64,000 nt of DNA. Source: Burkholderia sp. HI2500. Its GTDB lineage: Bacteria; Pseudomonadota; Gammaproteobacteria; Burkholderiales; Burkholderiaceae. Every line of letters starts with the position of its first letter. Positions within the stretch are counted from its first letter, which is position 1. Shown piece after piece: positions 34,811-44,402 of this stretch. A model generated the notes under the pieces. That model saw only the letters and a program-made list of their open reading frames with translations. It made no database searches and was not told the DNA's origin. The translations under genes were made by a program, and so were the position numbers. The stretch lies in contig NZ_NKFL01000006.1 in the NCBI RefSeq assembly GCF_002223055.1, forward strand, positions 3,038,001 through 3,102,000, in the 5' to 3' direction.

Positions 34811-35881
34811 TCAGTCGGATGCCGCCGGCGACTCATTGCCCTGCGTCGCGCCACATTGATGGCAATGCGGGAAGAAGAAGAAATTCCGGCCACCGCATCC
34901 GCATACGTTGAAGAGCCGCAATCCGCAATGCACGCAGAACGTGGAGTCGTCGCCGCCGAGATTCCATTGTTTGTCGCAGGACGGGCAGCGCTTTTTCTCG
35001 AGTGAGCGAACGGCCTTTTCGTATCCGATCGTGCGCGCACGTTCTCCCTGGTCCTGCTGCAATTCGAGCCGCTTGCGTTCGGCATAGCGCTGAAAGGCCT
35101 TCATCATGTAAAGGCCGGCGAACACCGTGAGCGCAATGCCGACCAGGACCCGGACATAGCCGCCGAAATTCGGCAAGTACGGGACCAGTTCGATGAAAAA
35201 CGCGCTCAGTGAAAACAGGCCGAAGCCATACACGAAAGGCCAGTAGCGCATCTTGCGATAGCGCACGAACAGCCAGATCGCCATCAGCAGAATCGGCAGT
35301 GTGAGCGCAAGCCGCAGTCCGAACACCTGCAACTCGTAATGCCGGTTCGCCTTTTCGAAGCGCTGTTGGGCTGCCGCGTCCGCGTCGGCGATTTGCGTGT
35401 CGACTTGAGTCTGCTGCGACGCCAGGGCCCGTTGCTGGTCGCCGATCGCATCGATCTGATGCTGCCAGTTGACGACCACGGCCTGGAGCGTATCCAGCTT
35501 GCGAGTTCGCGCCAGAATGTCCGGGTCCCTCGCACTGTCTCCCGTCACCGAGCGGGTTGCCAGCCAGTTGCGGAAACTTTCTTTCTCGGCCGCGTACTCC
35601 TTCGCGGCGCGTCCGCGAGCCACCTCCATTGCGTCGGCCTTCTCGGCAAGCGCGTCGTGCCGTGCCTGCAGATCGCGCCGGGCTGCATCCAGCCGCGCCT
35701 TCAATGGCGCATCCGCGAATTGCTCGACGACGGGCGGCCCGCCCCTCGGAGCGAAGGCCATGTCGCGAATCACGAGACTGCCGAGCATGTTCAGAAAGAC
35801 AGCGAAGATGATCGCAATTACCCACGAGGCTATCCGCAGGAGACGTGCCGGACTGGTCAGGCCGTCGCTGGAAGTCATCAT
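34811..35881 (-). CDS. Membrane protein with periplasmic coiled coil and C-terminal zinc ribbons
   Basis: A 356-residue protein I cannot assign to a named family. Order: one N-terminal helix (LRIASWVIAIIFAVFLNMLG), a coiled coil of about 120 residues rich in Ala/Arg/Gln (APLKARLDAARRDLQARHDA through ASQQTQVDTQIADADAAAQQ), three more hydrophobic helices (residues about 185-265), then a basic stretch and zinc-ribbon pairs CPSCDKQW, CVHCGLRLFNVCGC and CHQCGA. A coiled coil outside and metal ribbons inside suggest a membrane sensor or scaffold. ATG 35881 follows AAAGGCAAAACA; the next ATG is one codon later. Confidence 0.7.
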   Translation of the reverse strand: MMTSSDGLTSPARLLRIASWVIAIIFAVFLNMLGSLVIRDMAFAPRGGPPVVEQFADAPLKARLDAARRDLQARHDALAEKADAMEVARGRAAKEYAAEKESFRNWLATRSVTGDSARDPDILARTRKLDTLQAVVVNWQHQIDAIGDQQRALASQQTQVDTQIADADAAAQQRFEKANRHYELQVFGLRLALTLPILLMAIWLFVRYRKMRYWPFVYGFGLFSLSAFFIELVPYLPNFGGYVRVLVGIALTVFAGLYMMKAFQRYAERKRLELQQDQGERARTIGYEKAVRSLEKKRCPSCDKQWNLGGDDSTFCVHCGLRLFNVCGCGGRNFFFFPHCHQCGATQGNESPAASD

Positions 35882-36035
35882 TGTTTTGCCTTTGTTGGAA
35901 TGGTTATATAAGCGGGCTTGATTGTCGACGATTCCCGCACCCTTGTCGAACGTCCCCTCCTGGCCGGGAGCCGTCGGTCTTCCCGCGTTCCGCGGGAATT
36001 CATGATGAACGTGTTTTCACGGGCGATGCGTGTGG

Positions 36036-36830
36036 CTATAGGCCGAGCGCCGCCGCCGCGAGCGTCGCGACCTGCAGCCGTGTATCGGGCGACAGGCCGT
36101 CCTCGATCAGCCACACGGCCGACAAACCCGACCACGCGAGAATCCACTGCAGTAACCGGCGCCTGTCGAGCCGTGCAGCATCGGCCACGACTATGACACG
36201 CTGTTCGAACCGCACCGGATCGACCGCAATATCGTGCGACGGATTGCAGAACAGGTTCGCGTAGTCGAACGCGCGATCGCCGCGCAGGCCTTTCGGGTCG
36301 ATCGCACGCCAGCCGCGCTCGCCGAAATGGAGAATGTTGCCGTGATGGATGTCGCCGTGCAGGACGACTTCGTCGACGGCCGGCCCGTCCAGCAGCTGGC
36401 GCGCGACCGTTCCCGAGCAACGAAGCACGTCATTGGCTGACGCGTCAGACAACAGCGCCTGAAACCAGTCATGCAGCGGCACGACCGAAGGCGGCTCCGA
36501 AGCACGATACGCATGCAGCCGCGCGACGACATCACACGCGATGCGCATCGCATCGTCGTCATGCCCCGATGCCGAAAAGCCGGCCAGCGTCGGTTCCGGC
36601 TGCGCCCGTTCGAGCAGAATCGCATCGCCGTCGTGCTGCCACACCTGCGCGGCGCCTTGCCCGTTCCACCAGGTCATCAGCGCATTACCGCGACGTTCTT
36701 CGTCGCAGGTAGCGACTTTCAACATCGCCGGCCGCGATTGCCAGACGACGGGCAACAGGCCGCCGCTCGCGGTCAGGATCGGGCCGCCGTCAGGAACGAG
36801 GCCCCACAGGCCGAGGTATCGATCGAACAT
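36036..36830 (-). CDS. APH(6)/hydroxyurea-type phosphotransferase
   Basis: A 264-residue kinase of the aminoglycoside phosphotransferase fold. The catalytic loop is VVLHGDIHHGNIL and the metal site is AIDPKGLRGDRAFDYANLFCNPS, the pattern of streptomycin 6-phosphotransferases and hydroxyurea phosphotransferase. Chromosomal copies in Burkholderia are common and their substrates mostly unproven, so it should not be read as proof of streptomycin resistance. ATG 36830 is preceded in frame by a GTG at 36833. It is divergent from the PBP gene. Confidence 0.85.
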   Translation of the reverse strand: MFDRYLGLWGLVPDGGPILTASGGLLPVVWQSRPAMLKVATCDEERRGNALMTWWNGQGAAQVWQHDGDAILLERAQPEPTLAGFSASGHDDDAMRIACDVVARLHAYRASEPPSVVPLHDWFQALLSDASANDVLRCSGTVARQLLDGPAVDEVVLHGDIHHGNILHFGERGWRAIDPKGLRGDRAFDYANLFCNPSHDIAVDPVRFEQRVIVVADAARLDRRRLLQWILAWSGLSAVWLIEDGLSPDTRLQVATLAAAALGL

Positions 36831-37067
36831 CACCCGATGCTACCGCCGAACCGGATCGCGCGCAGCACGGTTCGTCCAACGGTGCGTCACGCGGTCGCAG
36901 ATGCGACGTGAACGGCCAAGGCACACTTTCCTAAATAAAATTTAGCCAGCCAAACTTTGGCTAAAGAATGTTCCGGTTTCGTGCCATCCCTTCGACAATG
37001 CGCGCCTTTCGTGACCGTCGGTGCCTCTCGCGCACCGGCCGCCACAGCATCGAAGAAGGAGCCCGAC

Positions 37068-39191
37068 ATGACCGACCACACCGCATCCCCGCCGCCGCCA
37101 TCCGCGCCACCGCCACGCCGTCGCCGTGTGTGGCGCACGCTTGCGGGCGCGCTGCTCGGCCTGACGGTCGCCTGCGCGGGCATCGGCGCATGGACGATCC
37201 AGCGGATCTGGACGCAGTTGCCGTCCGTCGAGCACCTCGCCGTGTACCGTCCCGCGTTGCCGCTGCGGATCTTCTCGCGCGACGGCGACCTGCTGGCCGA
37301 ATACGGTGTCGAGCGGCGCGAGTTCGTGCCGCTCGAACGCATCCCGCCGCTGATGCGGCAGGCGCTGCTCGCGGCCGAGGACGCGAAGTTCTACCAGCAC
37401 GGCGCGGTCGATTTCAACGGCCTCGCGCGCGCGACGTTCGCGAATGTCGTGACGGGGCAGCCGGGGCAGGGCGGCAGCACGATCACGATGCAGGTCGCGC
37501 GCAACTTCTACCTGACGCGCGACAAGGTGCTGAGCCGCAAGCTCGCCGAGATCCTGATGGCGACCAAGCTCGAACGCGAATACAGCAAGGACAAGCTGCT
37601 CGAGCTGTACATGAACGAGATCTATCTCGGCGAGCGGGCCTACGGTTTCGCGGCGGCCGCGAACGTGTATTTCGGCAAGCCGCTCGACGCGCTGAGCGTG
37701 GGCGAGGCGGCGGTGCTCGCGGGGCTGCCGAAGGCGCCGTCCGCGTTCAACCCGGTCGTCAATCCGGCACGCGCGACCGCGCGGCGCAACTACGTGCTCG
37801 GCCGGATGCATGCGCTCGGCCAGCTCGACGAAACGACGTACCGCGCGGCCGTCGACGCGCCGATCGCGCTGGCTACCACGCCGCCGCCGGGGATCATCGC
37901 GGCGCCGTACGTCGCCGAGCGCGCGCGCCGGATGATGGTCGAGCGTTTCCATGACGATGCCTATACGCTCGGCCTCGACGTGACGACGACGATCTCGATG
38001 CGCGACCAGCGCGCGGCCGAATCGTCGCTCGCCCGCACGCTGAGCCGCCAGCCGCGCGCGCAGCGCGATGCGCGCAACGGGCTCGAAGGCGCACTGGTAT
38101 CGCTCGACGCGGCAACCGGCGACATGCTCGCGCTCGTCGGCGGCGCGGATTTCAACCGCAACGTATTCGACCATGCGCTGCAGGCGTATCGCCAGCCGGG
38201 TTCGAGCTTCAAGCCGTTCGTCTATTCGGCGGCGCTGGAAAAGGGCTACTTCCCGGGCGTGCTCGTCGACGATACGCAGCGCACGCTCACGCATGAGGAA
38301 ACCGGCGCGCGTCCATGGCGCCCGCGCAATTTCGCCAACAACTACGAGGGATTCATTCCGGTGCGGCGCGGGCTCATGCGCTCGAAGAACCTGGTGGCGG
38401 TCAGCCTGATGCAGGCCACTGACGCGCGCTACGTGCAGCAGCACGCGGTGCACTTCGGCTTCGACGCGCAGCGCAATCCGGCGTCGCTGCCGCTCGCGCT
38501 CGGCGCGGGCGCCGTGACGCCGCTCGAACTGGCGAGCGCGTACAGCGTGTTCGCGAACGGCGGCACGCGGATGGAGCCGCGCCTGATCCTGTCGGTGAAG
38601 CAGCGTCACGGCGGCGCGATATACGAGGCGACGGCGCCGTCGGGTGAGCGCGTCGTGTCGGCGCGCAACGCGTTCGTGATGGACAGCATGCTGCGCGACG
38701 TCGTGAAGTCCGGCACCGCGCGCGGCGCGCTCGCGCTGCGCCGCGACGACGCGGCCGGCAAGACGGGCACGTCGAACGGCTCGAAGGATGTCTGGTTCGC
38801 CGGCTACTCGTCGGGCATCGTCGCCGTTGCGTGGCTCGGCTACGACACGCCGCGCCCGATGGGGCGCGCGACCGGTGCGTCGCTGGCGCTGCCGGTCTGG
38901 CTCGACTACATGAAGACGGCCGTCGACGGGCGTACGCCGGTCGAGGCAACGCCGCCGCAGGACGTCGCACTCGTCGACGGTGACTTCGTCTACGCCGAAT
39001 ACACGCGCGGCACGTGCACGGCCGACGTGCCGTCGTACATCCGCAGCCGCTTCGCGTGCGGCGGGGCGGCGGCGGTGGGCGGTGCGTCCGACGCGCCGGG
39101 CAACAACGGCAAGCCTGCCGAGCCAATGCCTGCCGCGGTCGATGCGGCCGAGCGCGAACGCGTGCTCGACCTGTTCCGGACGGATGACTGA
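37068..39191 (+). CDS. Class A penicillin-binding protein (PBP1A-like)
   Basis: A 707-residue bifunctional peptidoglycan synthase. It has a short cytoplasmic Pro-rich tail, one transmembrane helix (TLAGALLGLTVACAGIGAWT), a GT51 glycosyltransferase domain (catalytic Glu104 in AAEDAKFYQHGAVDF, QGGSTITMQ) and a transpeptidase domain (SSFKP with nucleophile Ser379, SKN in MRSKNLVAV, KTGTS). It polymerises and cross-links glycan strands. The frame is open back to 36957, but ATG 37068 follows GAAGGAG. It lacks the OB domain and is shorter than E. coli PBP1A, like PBP1C/PbpG-type accessory enzymes. The TRIC gene follows after 8 bp. Confidence 0.9.
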   Translation: MTDHTASPPPPSAPPPRRRRVWRTLAGALLGLTVACAGIGAWTIQRIWTQLPSVEHLAVYRPALPLRIFSRDGDLLAEYGVERREFVPLERIPPLMRQALLAAEDAKFYQHGAVDFNGLARATFANVVTGQPGQGGSTITMQVARNFYLTRDKVLSRKLAEILMATKLEREYSKDKLLELYMNEIYLGERAYGFAAAANVYFGKPLDALSVGEAAVLAGLPKAPSAFNPVVNPARATARRNYVLGRMHALGQLDETTYRAAVDAPIALATTPPPGIIAAPYVAERARRMMVERFHDDAYTLGLDVTTTISMRDQRAAESSLARTLSRQPRAQRDARNGLEGALVSLDAATGDMLALVGGADFNRNVFDHALQAYRQPGSSFKPFVYSAALEKGYFPGVLVDDTQRTLTHEETGARPWRPRNFANNYEGFIPVRRGLMRSKNLVAVSLMQATDARYVQQHAVHFGFDAQRNPASLPLALGAGAVTPLELASAYSVFANGGTRMEPRLILSVKQRHGGAIYEATAPSGERVVSARNAFVMDSMLRDVVKSGTARGALALRRDDAAGKTGTSNGSKDVWFAGYSSGIVAVAWLGYDTPRPMGRATGASLALPVWLDYMKTAVDGRTPVEATPPQDVALVDGDFVYAEYTRGTCTADVPSYIRSRFACGGAAAVGGASDAPGNNGKPAEPMPAAVDAAERERVLDLFRTDD

Positions 39192-39199
39192 CGCGCACC

Positions 39200-39811
39200 A
39201 TGCATACGCTTTATCTGATTGCGATCGTCGCGGAAGCGATGTCGGGGGCGCTGATGGGCATGCGCCGCGGGATGGACCGCTTCGGGCTCGCGCTCGTCGG
39301 CGCGGTGACGGCGCTCGGCGGCGGCACCGTGCGCGACGTGCTGCTCGGCCACTATCCGCTCGGCTGGATCGCGCATCCCGAGTACCTGGTGATCACGCTC
39401 GTCGCGGCGACCGTCGCGTCGTGGGTCGCACGGCATGTCACGCGCATGAAGACGCTGTTCGTCACCGTCGATGCGATCGGCCTCGCGGCGTTCACGATCA
39501 TCGGCTGCGACGTCGGCGCGTCGACGGGCACTGCGCCGATCATCGTCGTGCTGGCCGGCGCGATCACGGGTGTCTGCGGCGGGATGCTGCGCGACCTGCT
39601 GTGCAACGAGATGCCGCTGATCCTGCGCGAGGAGCTGTATGCGAGCGTCGCGTTCGTCACGGGCGGGCTCTATGTCGGGATGCAGCATCTCGGCGTCGAG
39701 GCGGGCTTCGCGACGGTCGTCGCGCTGGCGGCCGGGTTCTCGATGCGAATGCTCGCCGTGCGGCTCGGGTGGAAGATGCGGACGTTCGGCGCGGCGGATC
39801 TCGAGCATTGA
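39200..39811 (+). CDS. TRIC-type cation channel / UPF0126 (YadS-like) membrane protein
   Basis: A 203-residue protein with six to seven hydrophobic helices made of two homologous halves, each with a glycine-rich kink: GALTALGGGTVRDVLLG-type (ALGGGTVRDVLLGHYPL) and TGVCGGMLRDLLCNEMPL. This is the UPF0126/TRIC fold of potassium-permeable trimeric channels; YadS/YicG members are also reported to import glycine. It lies 8 bp after the PBP gene, so likely the same transcript. Confidence 0.88.
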   Translation: MHTLYLIAIVAEAMSGALMGMRRGMDRFGLALVGAVTALGGGTVRDVLLGHYPLGWIAHPEYLVITLVAATVASWVARHVTRMKTLFVTVDAIGLAAFTIIGCDVGASTGTAPIIVVLAGAITGVCGGMLRDLLCNEMPLILREELYASVAFVTGGLYVGMQHLGVEAGFATVVALAAGFSMRMLAVRLGWKMRTFGAADLEH

Positions 39812-39896
39812 GCGGGGAGGCGCGCCGTCCGTGCGGCGCTGGGTGAGGGCGATGTCGGCCGGGGCGTTTGAGTGAGCGCCCAGGCCGAACGGAACG

Positions 39897-40283
39897 TCAG
39901 TCGGCCTGCATCACCTGGAAGACGTTGCCTTCCGGATCGATGCCGTCGTACATCGTGTACGCGAACCCTTCATAGCGCTTGAGGTCGCGTACCGTCACGC
40001 CGCTGCGGGCCAGCCGGTCGCGATGCGTGCCGATGTCCCGGTCGATCGAGAACACGAACTTCACGTGGCTGGTTTCCGCGCGCGCTTCCGTGTGAGCCGA
40101 CACCGCGTGGCGGAACGCCGGGCCGGCGAGATGCAGCGCGAGTTCGATGGCGCCTGCGCCGAGCACGACCCACTCGTTTTCGATTTCCTCGATGACGGGT
40201 AGATCAAAATACCGTTGGTAGAACGCCTTCAGCAACGCGACGTCCTGGACGTACAGGATGATGCGGGTCATCGGAAGCGGCAC
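39897..40283 (-). CDS. VOC-superfamily (glyoxalase-like) protein
   Basis: A 128-residue protein with the paired beta-alpha-beta-beta-beta units of the VOC fold (TRIILYVQDVALLKAFYQRYFD; GFAYTMYDGIDPEGNVFQVMQ). Metal residues are partly visible (Glu in the last strand region). Substrate unknown. The start is set at GTG 40283 because AAGGAG lies six bases before it, giving MPLPMTRI; the ATG at 40271 has none. It follows hmuV on the same strand at 119 bp, so it may be read through from the haem operon. Confidence 0.82.
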   Translation of the reverse strand: MPLPMTRIILYVQDVALLKAFYQRYFDLPVIEEIENEWVVLGAGAIELALHLAGPAFRHAVSAHTEARAETSHVKFVFSIDRDIGTHRDRLARSGVTVRDLKRYEGFAYTMYDGIDPEGNVFQVMQAD

Positions 40284-40402
40284 GTGGGTCTCCTTGAAGG
40301 GGATTCGCGAAGCGCGAATGATGCGTCGTGACAGTCGTTGCCATCGATCAAGCAGGGCATCGCGCGACTCAAAGCTCATGCGACCTGCGGCACACGCCCG
40401 CG

Positions 40403-41224
40403 CTACGCCGGCACCATCACCGGCGGTGCACCGTCGCCGGTTTCCACCATCTTCACCGCGAATCCGTAGCACTGCGCGATGTGCGCCGGCGTCATCACGT
40501 CGCGCGGCGTGCCGTGCGCGACGATCGTGCCGTCGGCGAGCATCGCGATCGTATCCGCATGCCGTGCGGCGAGATTCGGGTCGTGCACGATCGCGAGCAC
40601 GCCGAGCTGCCATTCGCGTGCAACGGCGCGCACGGTTTCGAGCAGGCGGTGCTGATGTGCGAGATCGAGCGCGGCGGTCGGCTCGTCGAGCAGCAGGTAG
40701 CGCGGGCCGCTTTCCGTCGCATCGTCGTCCGGCCACAGCTGCGCGAGCACACGGGCGAACTGCACGCGCGCGAGTTCGCCGCCGGACAGCGTCGTGACGT
40801 CGCGGCCGACGAGTGCATCGGCGCCCGCGCGTTCGAGCGCGCACCACGCGATCTCGCGATCGCGATGCGACGTCGCACCGCTGCGCCGCGCATGCGGATA
40901 GCGGCCGAGCAGCACGATTTCGTCGACGCTGAACGGGAACGCCGGCTGCGCGGCCTGCGGCAGCACCGCGCGCAGGCAGGCGAGCCGCGGTGCGTCGATG
41001 CGTGCGAGCGGTTCGCCGTTCAGCGTGATGTCGCCGGTCACGCGCACGCCGTTCGGCGCGATGCCGCCGGTGAGTTCGCCGGCGAAGGTTTTCAGCAGCG
41101 TGCTTTTGCCCGCGCCGTTGCGGCCGAGCAGCGCGGTCACGCGGCCGGGTTCGATCGACAGCGACAGGTCGCGCAGGATCGCGTTGTGTCGACGGGCGAC
41201 GTCGAGGTGATGGGCGGTCAGCAT
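40403..41224 (-). CDS. hmuV: Haem ABC importer ATP-binding subunit
   Basis: A 273-residue ABC ATPase of the haem/iron-siderophore type. Walker A is GRNGAGKST, signature [10 protein letters not shown], Walker B YLLLDEP, with the switch His in IVHDPN. It powers haem transfer across the inner membrane with HmuU. It starts 19 bp after hmuU in the Fur-controlled operon; ATG at 41224. Length is typical of Burkholderia HmuV. Confidence 0.95.
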   Translation of the reverse strand: MLTAHHLDVARRHNAILRDLSLSIEPGRVTALLGRNGAGKSTLLKTFAGELTGGIAPNGVRVTGDITLNGEPLARIDAPRLACLRAVLPQAAQPAFPFSVDEIVLLGRYPHARRSGATSHRDREIAWCALERAGADALVGRDVTTLSGGELARVQFARVLAQLWPDDDATESGPRYLLLDEPTAALDLAHQHRLLETVRAVAREWQLGVLAIVHDPNLAARHADTIAMLADGTIVAHGTPRDVMTPAHIAQCYGFAVKMVETGDGAPPVMVPA

Positions 41225-41243
41225 GAGCGTCGTGAAAGAAGGG

Positions 41244-42332
41244 TTAGCCGCCGAGCGCGCCGCGGCTCTTCCACAGCAGCGCGAGAAAGAACGGTGCGCC
41301 GAGCAGCGCGGTCAGCACGCCGAGCGGAATTTCGGCGGGCGCGGCAATGGTGCGCGCGGCGAGATCGGCGGCGAGCGTCAGCAGCGCGCCGAGCAGCGCG
41401 GCGCCCGGCAGCACGACGCGCTGGTCGGGGCCGCACGCGAGCCGCACGCAATGCGGCGCGACGAGCCCGATGAAGCCGATGATGCCCGCGCACGACACCA
41501 GCGCGCCGACCGCGAGCGCGACCGCGACGAGCACGCGCCGCTTCAGCCGCTGCACGGGCACGCCGAGGTGCAGCGCCTCGGTTTCGCCGAGCTGCAACGC
41601 ATTCAGCGCGTCGCGTTCACGCGCGAGCAGCACGCAGCCGATCGCGACGCACGGCGCGACGGCCGCCAGCGCGGACCATTGCGCGCCGCCGAGGCTGCCG
41701 AGGCTCCAGAAGGTCAGCGAGCGCAATTGCGCGTCGTCGGCGACGAACGTGAGGAGCCCGATCGCCGCGCCGACCAGCGCGTTGATCGCGATGCCGGCGA
41801 GCAGCAGCAGCGGCAGCGCGAGCCGGCCGCGCGACGCGGCGAGCCGATAGACGAGCGCCGCGACCGCGAGCGCGCCTGCGAACGCGGCGATGGGCAACGC
41901 GGCCGCGCTCACGTGTGCGGCAAAGAGCGCGGGGCCGAGCACGATCATCGTCGTCGCGCCGAGCGCGGCGCCGCTCGACACGCCGACGAGCCCCGGATCG
42001 GCGAGCGGGTTGCGGAACAGCGCCTGCATCGCGGCGCCGGTCGCGCCGAAGCCGCCGCCGACCAGCAACGCGAGCGCGACGCGCGGTGCGCGGATGTCGA
42101 ACAGCACCGCGCGCGCCTGCTGTGCGGCCGCATCGCCGGTCAGCGCGGCCCAGGCTTCCGCGAGCGGAATGCGATAGGCGCCGACGCACAGCGCGACGAC
42201 GGACATCGCGCATACGAGGCAGGCGAGCGCGGCCAGCGCGAACGGGGCGAAACGGCGCGACGCGCCGATGCGCGCGGCACCGGCGCTTGACGCGGGCGAC
42301 GATGCGGGGAAAGGCGAAGCGTGAGCGGGCAT
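41244..42332 (-). CDS. hmuU: Haem ABC importer permease
   Basis: A 362-residue FecCD-family permease with about ten helices; markers include [38 protein letters not shown] and [28 protein letters not shown], the latter the coupling helix that meets HmuV. It forms a dimeric channel for haem. It starts 15 bp after hmuT. The first 30 residues are Ala/Ser/Pro-rich and may be cytoplasmic. Confidence 0.95.
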   Translation of the reverse strand: MPAHASPFPASSPASSAGAARIGASRRFAPFALAALACLVCAMSVVALCVGAYRIPLAEAWAALTGDAAAQQARAVLFDIRAPRVALALLVGGGFGATGAAMQALFRNPLADPGLVGVSSGAALGATTMIVLGPALFAAHVSAAALPIAAFAGALAVAALVYRLAASRGRLALPLLLLAGIAINALVGAAIGLLTFVADDAQLRSLTFWSLGSLGGAQWSALAAVAPCVAIGCVLLARERDALNALQLGETEALHLGVPVQRLKRRVLVAVALAVGALVSCAGIIGFIGLVAPHCVRLACGPDQRVVLPGAALLGALLTLAADLAARTIAAPAEIPLGVLTALLGAPFFLALLWKSRGALGG

Positions 42333-42347
42333 CGGGTCGATCCGGAA

Positions 42348-43265
42348 TCAGGCGAGCGCATCCGACAGGCGTCGGTGCAGGGTCGTGACGGCGAGCGGCA
42401 GGCGCGGGCCGAAGCCGAGCAGGAACAGCGCGTCGAGCGCGACCACGCGCTGCGCGCGGCCGGCCGGCGTCGCGACGAAGCCGGGCGTCGCGAGCAGCGC
42501 GGCGCGGCCGCCGACGGCCGCGAGCCCTTCGTCGGAGATCAGCACGATGTCGGGCGCGGCGGCGGCCAGCGCCTCGGTCGTCAGCGGCTTGTAGTGATCG
42601 AAGCCCTGCATCACATTGCGCGCGCCCGCGTAGCGGATCATCGCGTCGGCGGCCGTGCGCTGGCCGGCGACGAGCGCCTGGTTGCCGGTATGGTTCAGCA
42701 CGAACAGCACGCGCGGCGGCTGCGCGCCGCCGGGCGCACGGGCGGCGACCGCGTCGCGCGCGGCCTGCCAGTCGCGGTCGAAACGTTGCAGCAGCGCGGT
42801 GCCCGCGTCGCGCACGTCGAGCGCCTGCGCGACGCCGGTGATCTTCGCGCGCACCGATTCGACGTCGTGGCGTTCATCGAACGTCGTCACCGCAACGCCG
42901 GCGTTCTTGACTTGCGCGATCGCGGTGGGCGGGCCGGCTTCGGCCGACGCGAGCACGAGATCGGGCCGCAGCGACAGCAGCCCCTCGGCCGACAGCGCGC
43001 GCTGATAGCCGACCTTCGGCAGCCGCTTCGCGGCGTCGGGGTACGTGCAGGTCGTGTCGGCGCCGACGAGCCGGTAGCGCGGCGTTTCCGCGCCGCCGAG
43101 CGCGAACGCGGTTTCCGCGAGTGCGCCGCCGATCACGACCACGCGTTTCGGTGCGGCCTGCACACCCTGGGCGAGCACGCTGCCGGGCAGCGCGCCCGCG
43201 AGCGCGCCGGCCGCCGCGCTTGCCAGCACCGCGCGGCGGCGCGGATCGAACGGCCGCGCGCTCAC
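42348..43265 (-). CDS. hmuT: Haem-binding periplasmic protein
   Basis: A 305-residue class III (cluster A) solute-binding protein. An arginine-rich signal (RPFDPRRRAVLASAAAGALA, with RR as in Tat signals) precedes the lobes: RVVVIGGALAETAFALG and LRPDLVLASAEAGPPTAIAQV, then PDIVLISDEGL. A Tyr (CTYPDAAKRLPKVGYQR) is the probable haem ligand, as in HmuT/ShuT. The start is GTG 43265 with GGAGG six bases upstream; it overlaps the hmuS stop by four bases. Confidence 0.93.
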   Translation of the reverse strand: MSARPFDPRRRAVLASAAAGALAGALPGSVLAQGVQAAPKRVVVIGGALAETAFALGGAETPRYRLVGADTTCTYPDAAKRLPKVGYQRALSAEGLLSLRPDLVLASAEAGPPTAIAQVKNAGVAVTTFDERHDVESVRAKITGVAQALDVRDAGTALLQRFDRDWQAARDAVAARAPGGAQPPRVLFVLNHTGNQALVAGQRTAADAMIRYAGARNVMQGFDHYKPLTTEALAAAAPDIVLISDEGLAAVGGRAALLATPGFVATPAGRAQRVVALDALFLLGFGPRLPLAVTTLHRRLSDALA

Positions 43266-44353
43266 CGCGCGCCTCCGCGTGCCGCGGCCGGCAGCGCCGC
43301 GACGAGCGCGCGCCAGTCGTCGCGTTCGACCTTGCCGGGCTTGCGCTCGCCGAACAGCAGCGCGACGTGGTCGCCCTGCCGGTCGAACAGTTCGAGCGAC
43401 GTGACGATGCCGTCGCTCGTCGGCTTCTTCACGACCCACGCGGCGGCGATCAGGTCTTCGCGCACGTGCAGGTTGAAGCCCGGGTCGAGCACGTTGATCC
43501 ACGCGCCAACCTCGCGCACGTTCGCGACGGGGCCGGTATGGATCTGGATCATCCCTGCGTTGCCGACGAACACCATGATCGGCTGGCCGCTCTGCGCGGC
43601 CTGCTGGAGCACGTGGCGCAGCGCATGTGAGGTTTCGACCGGATACGCGTATTGCGGATCGGCGAGCCGCAGTGCCTGCATGCGGCTCACGCCGAAGCGC
43701 TGCGTGATGCCGAAGAACTGGTGCGTGTCGGTCATCGTGTCCCACGCGGCGCGGAAGCCCGCGACGTCGATCTCGGTATCGGCGCGCTCGGGCGTTTTCG
43801 GCGCGGCGGGCGCGACCTCGAGGCCCGGCTCCTGCGACGGCGCACGCCAGCGCTCGACGAACGCGTCGTACGCGGCGTGGTCGCTGTGCGCGCGCAGGTA
43901 GACCTTGTGGATCGCATGGCCCTGCGCGTCGAAGAACTGCAGGCTCTTCAGCGGGCCGTGCGCGGTCTCGTCGCGCACCGCGAATGCCGATACCCAGTGA
44001 CGATAGAAGATGCGCAAGTCGATATCGCCGAGCGCTAGGCCGACGGGGCCGTCGTGGCTCATCTGCGCGTATTCGCCGTCCTTTTCGTGGACAGCCGTGT
44101 CGTTGCGCGTGAGCGCCATCACGCGACCGAGGCGCGGCATTTCCTCGAACATCGCCGGAAAGCGCGCGTCGAGCCGCACGACGTGCTCGCCGACGAACGC
44201 GGCGAGCGCCTCGCCTTCGCTGACGCCGAGCGCCTGTGCGACGTCGCGGTTGCGCAGCTGGCGCTCGGTCTTGAGCTGGATGAACGCGTCGCGCAGCGCG
44301 GCGGCTGCGCGGGCCGGCGTGGTGGGTTGACCGGGAAGGGCGGATTGCATCAT
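43262..44353 (-). CDS. hmuS: Haemin-degrading/haem-transfer factor
   Basis: A 363-residue cytosolic HemS/HmuS-type protein formed from two similar halves (KTERQLRNRDVAQALGVSEGEALAAF with NLHVRE in the second half). It accepts imported haem and may help release iron. His in HGPLKSLQFFD-like segments and the WVSAF region are conserved features of the family. ATG 44353 follows AAGGAGTCCGAC; it lies 49 bp after the receptor gene. Confidence 0.93.
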   Translation of the reverse strand: MMQSALPGQPTTPARAAAALRDAFIQLKTERQLRNRDVAQALGVSEGEALAAFVGEHVVRLDARFPAMFEEMPRLGRVMALTRNDTAVHEKDGEYAQMSHDGPVGLALGDIDLRIFYRHWVSAFAVRDETAHGPLKSLQFFDAQGHAIHKVYLRAHSDHAAYDAFVERWRAPSQEPGLEVAPAAPKTPERADTEIDVAGFRAAWDTMTDTHQFFGITQRFGVSRMQALRLADPQYAYPVETSHALRHVLQQAAQSGQPIMVFVGNAGMIQIHTGPVANVREVGAWINVLDPGFNLHVREDLIAAAWVVKKPTSDGIVTSLELFDRQGDHVALLFGERKPGKVERDDWRALVAALPAAARGGAR

Positions 44354-44402
44354 GTCGGACTCCTTCAAGTAACGGTTGGGGTGGCAGCGCGGGCGGCGCG
44401 CA

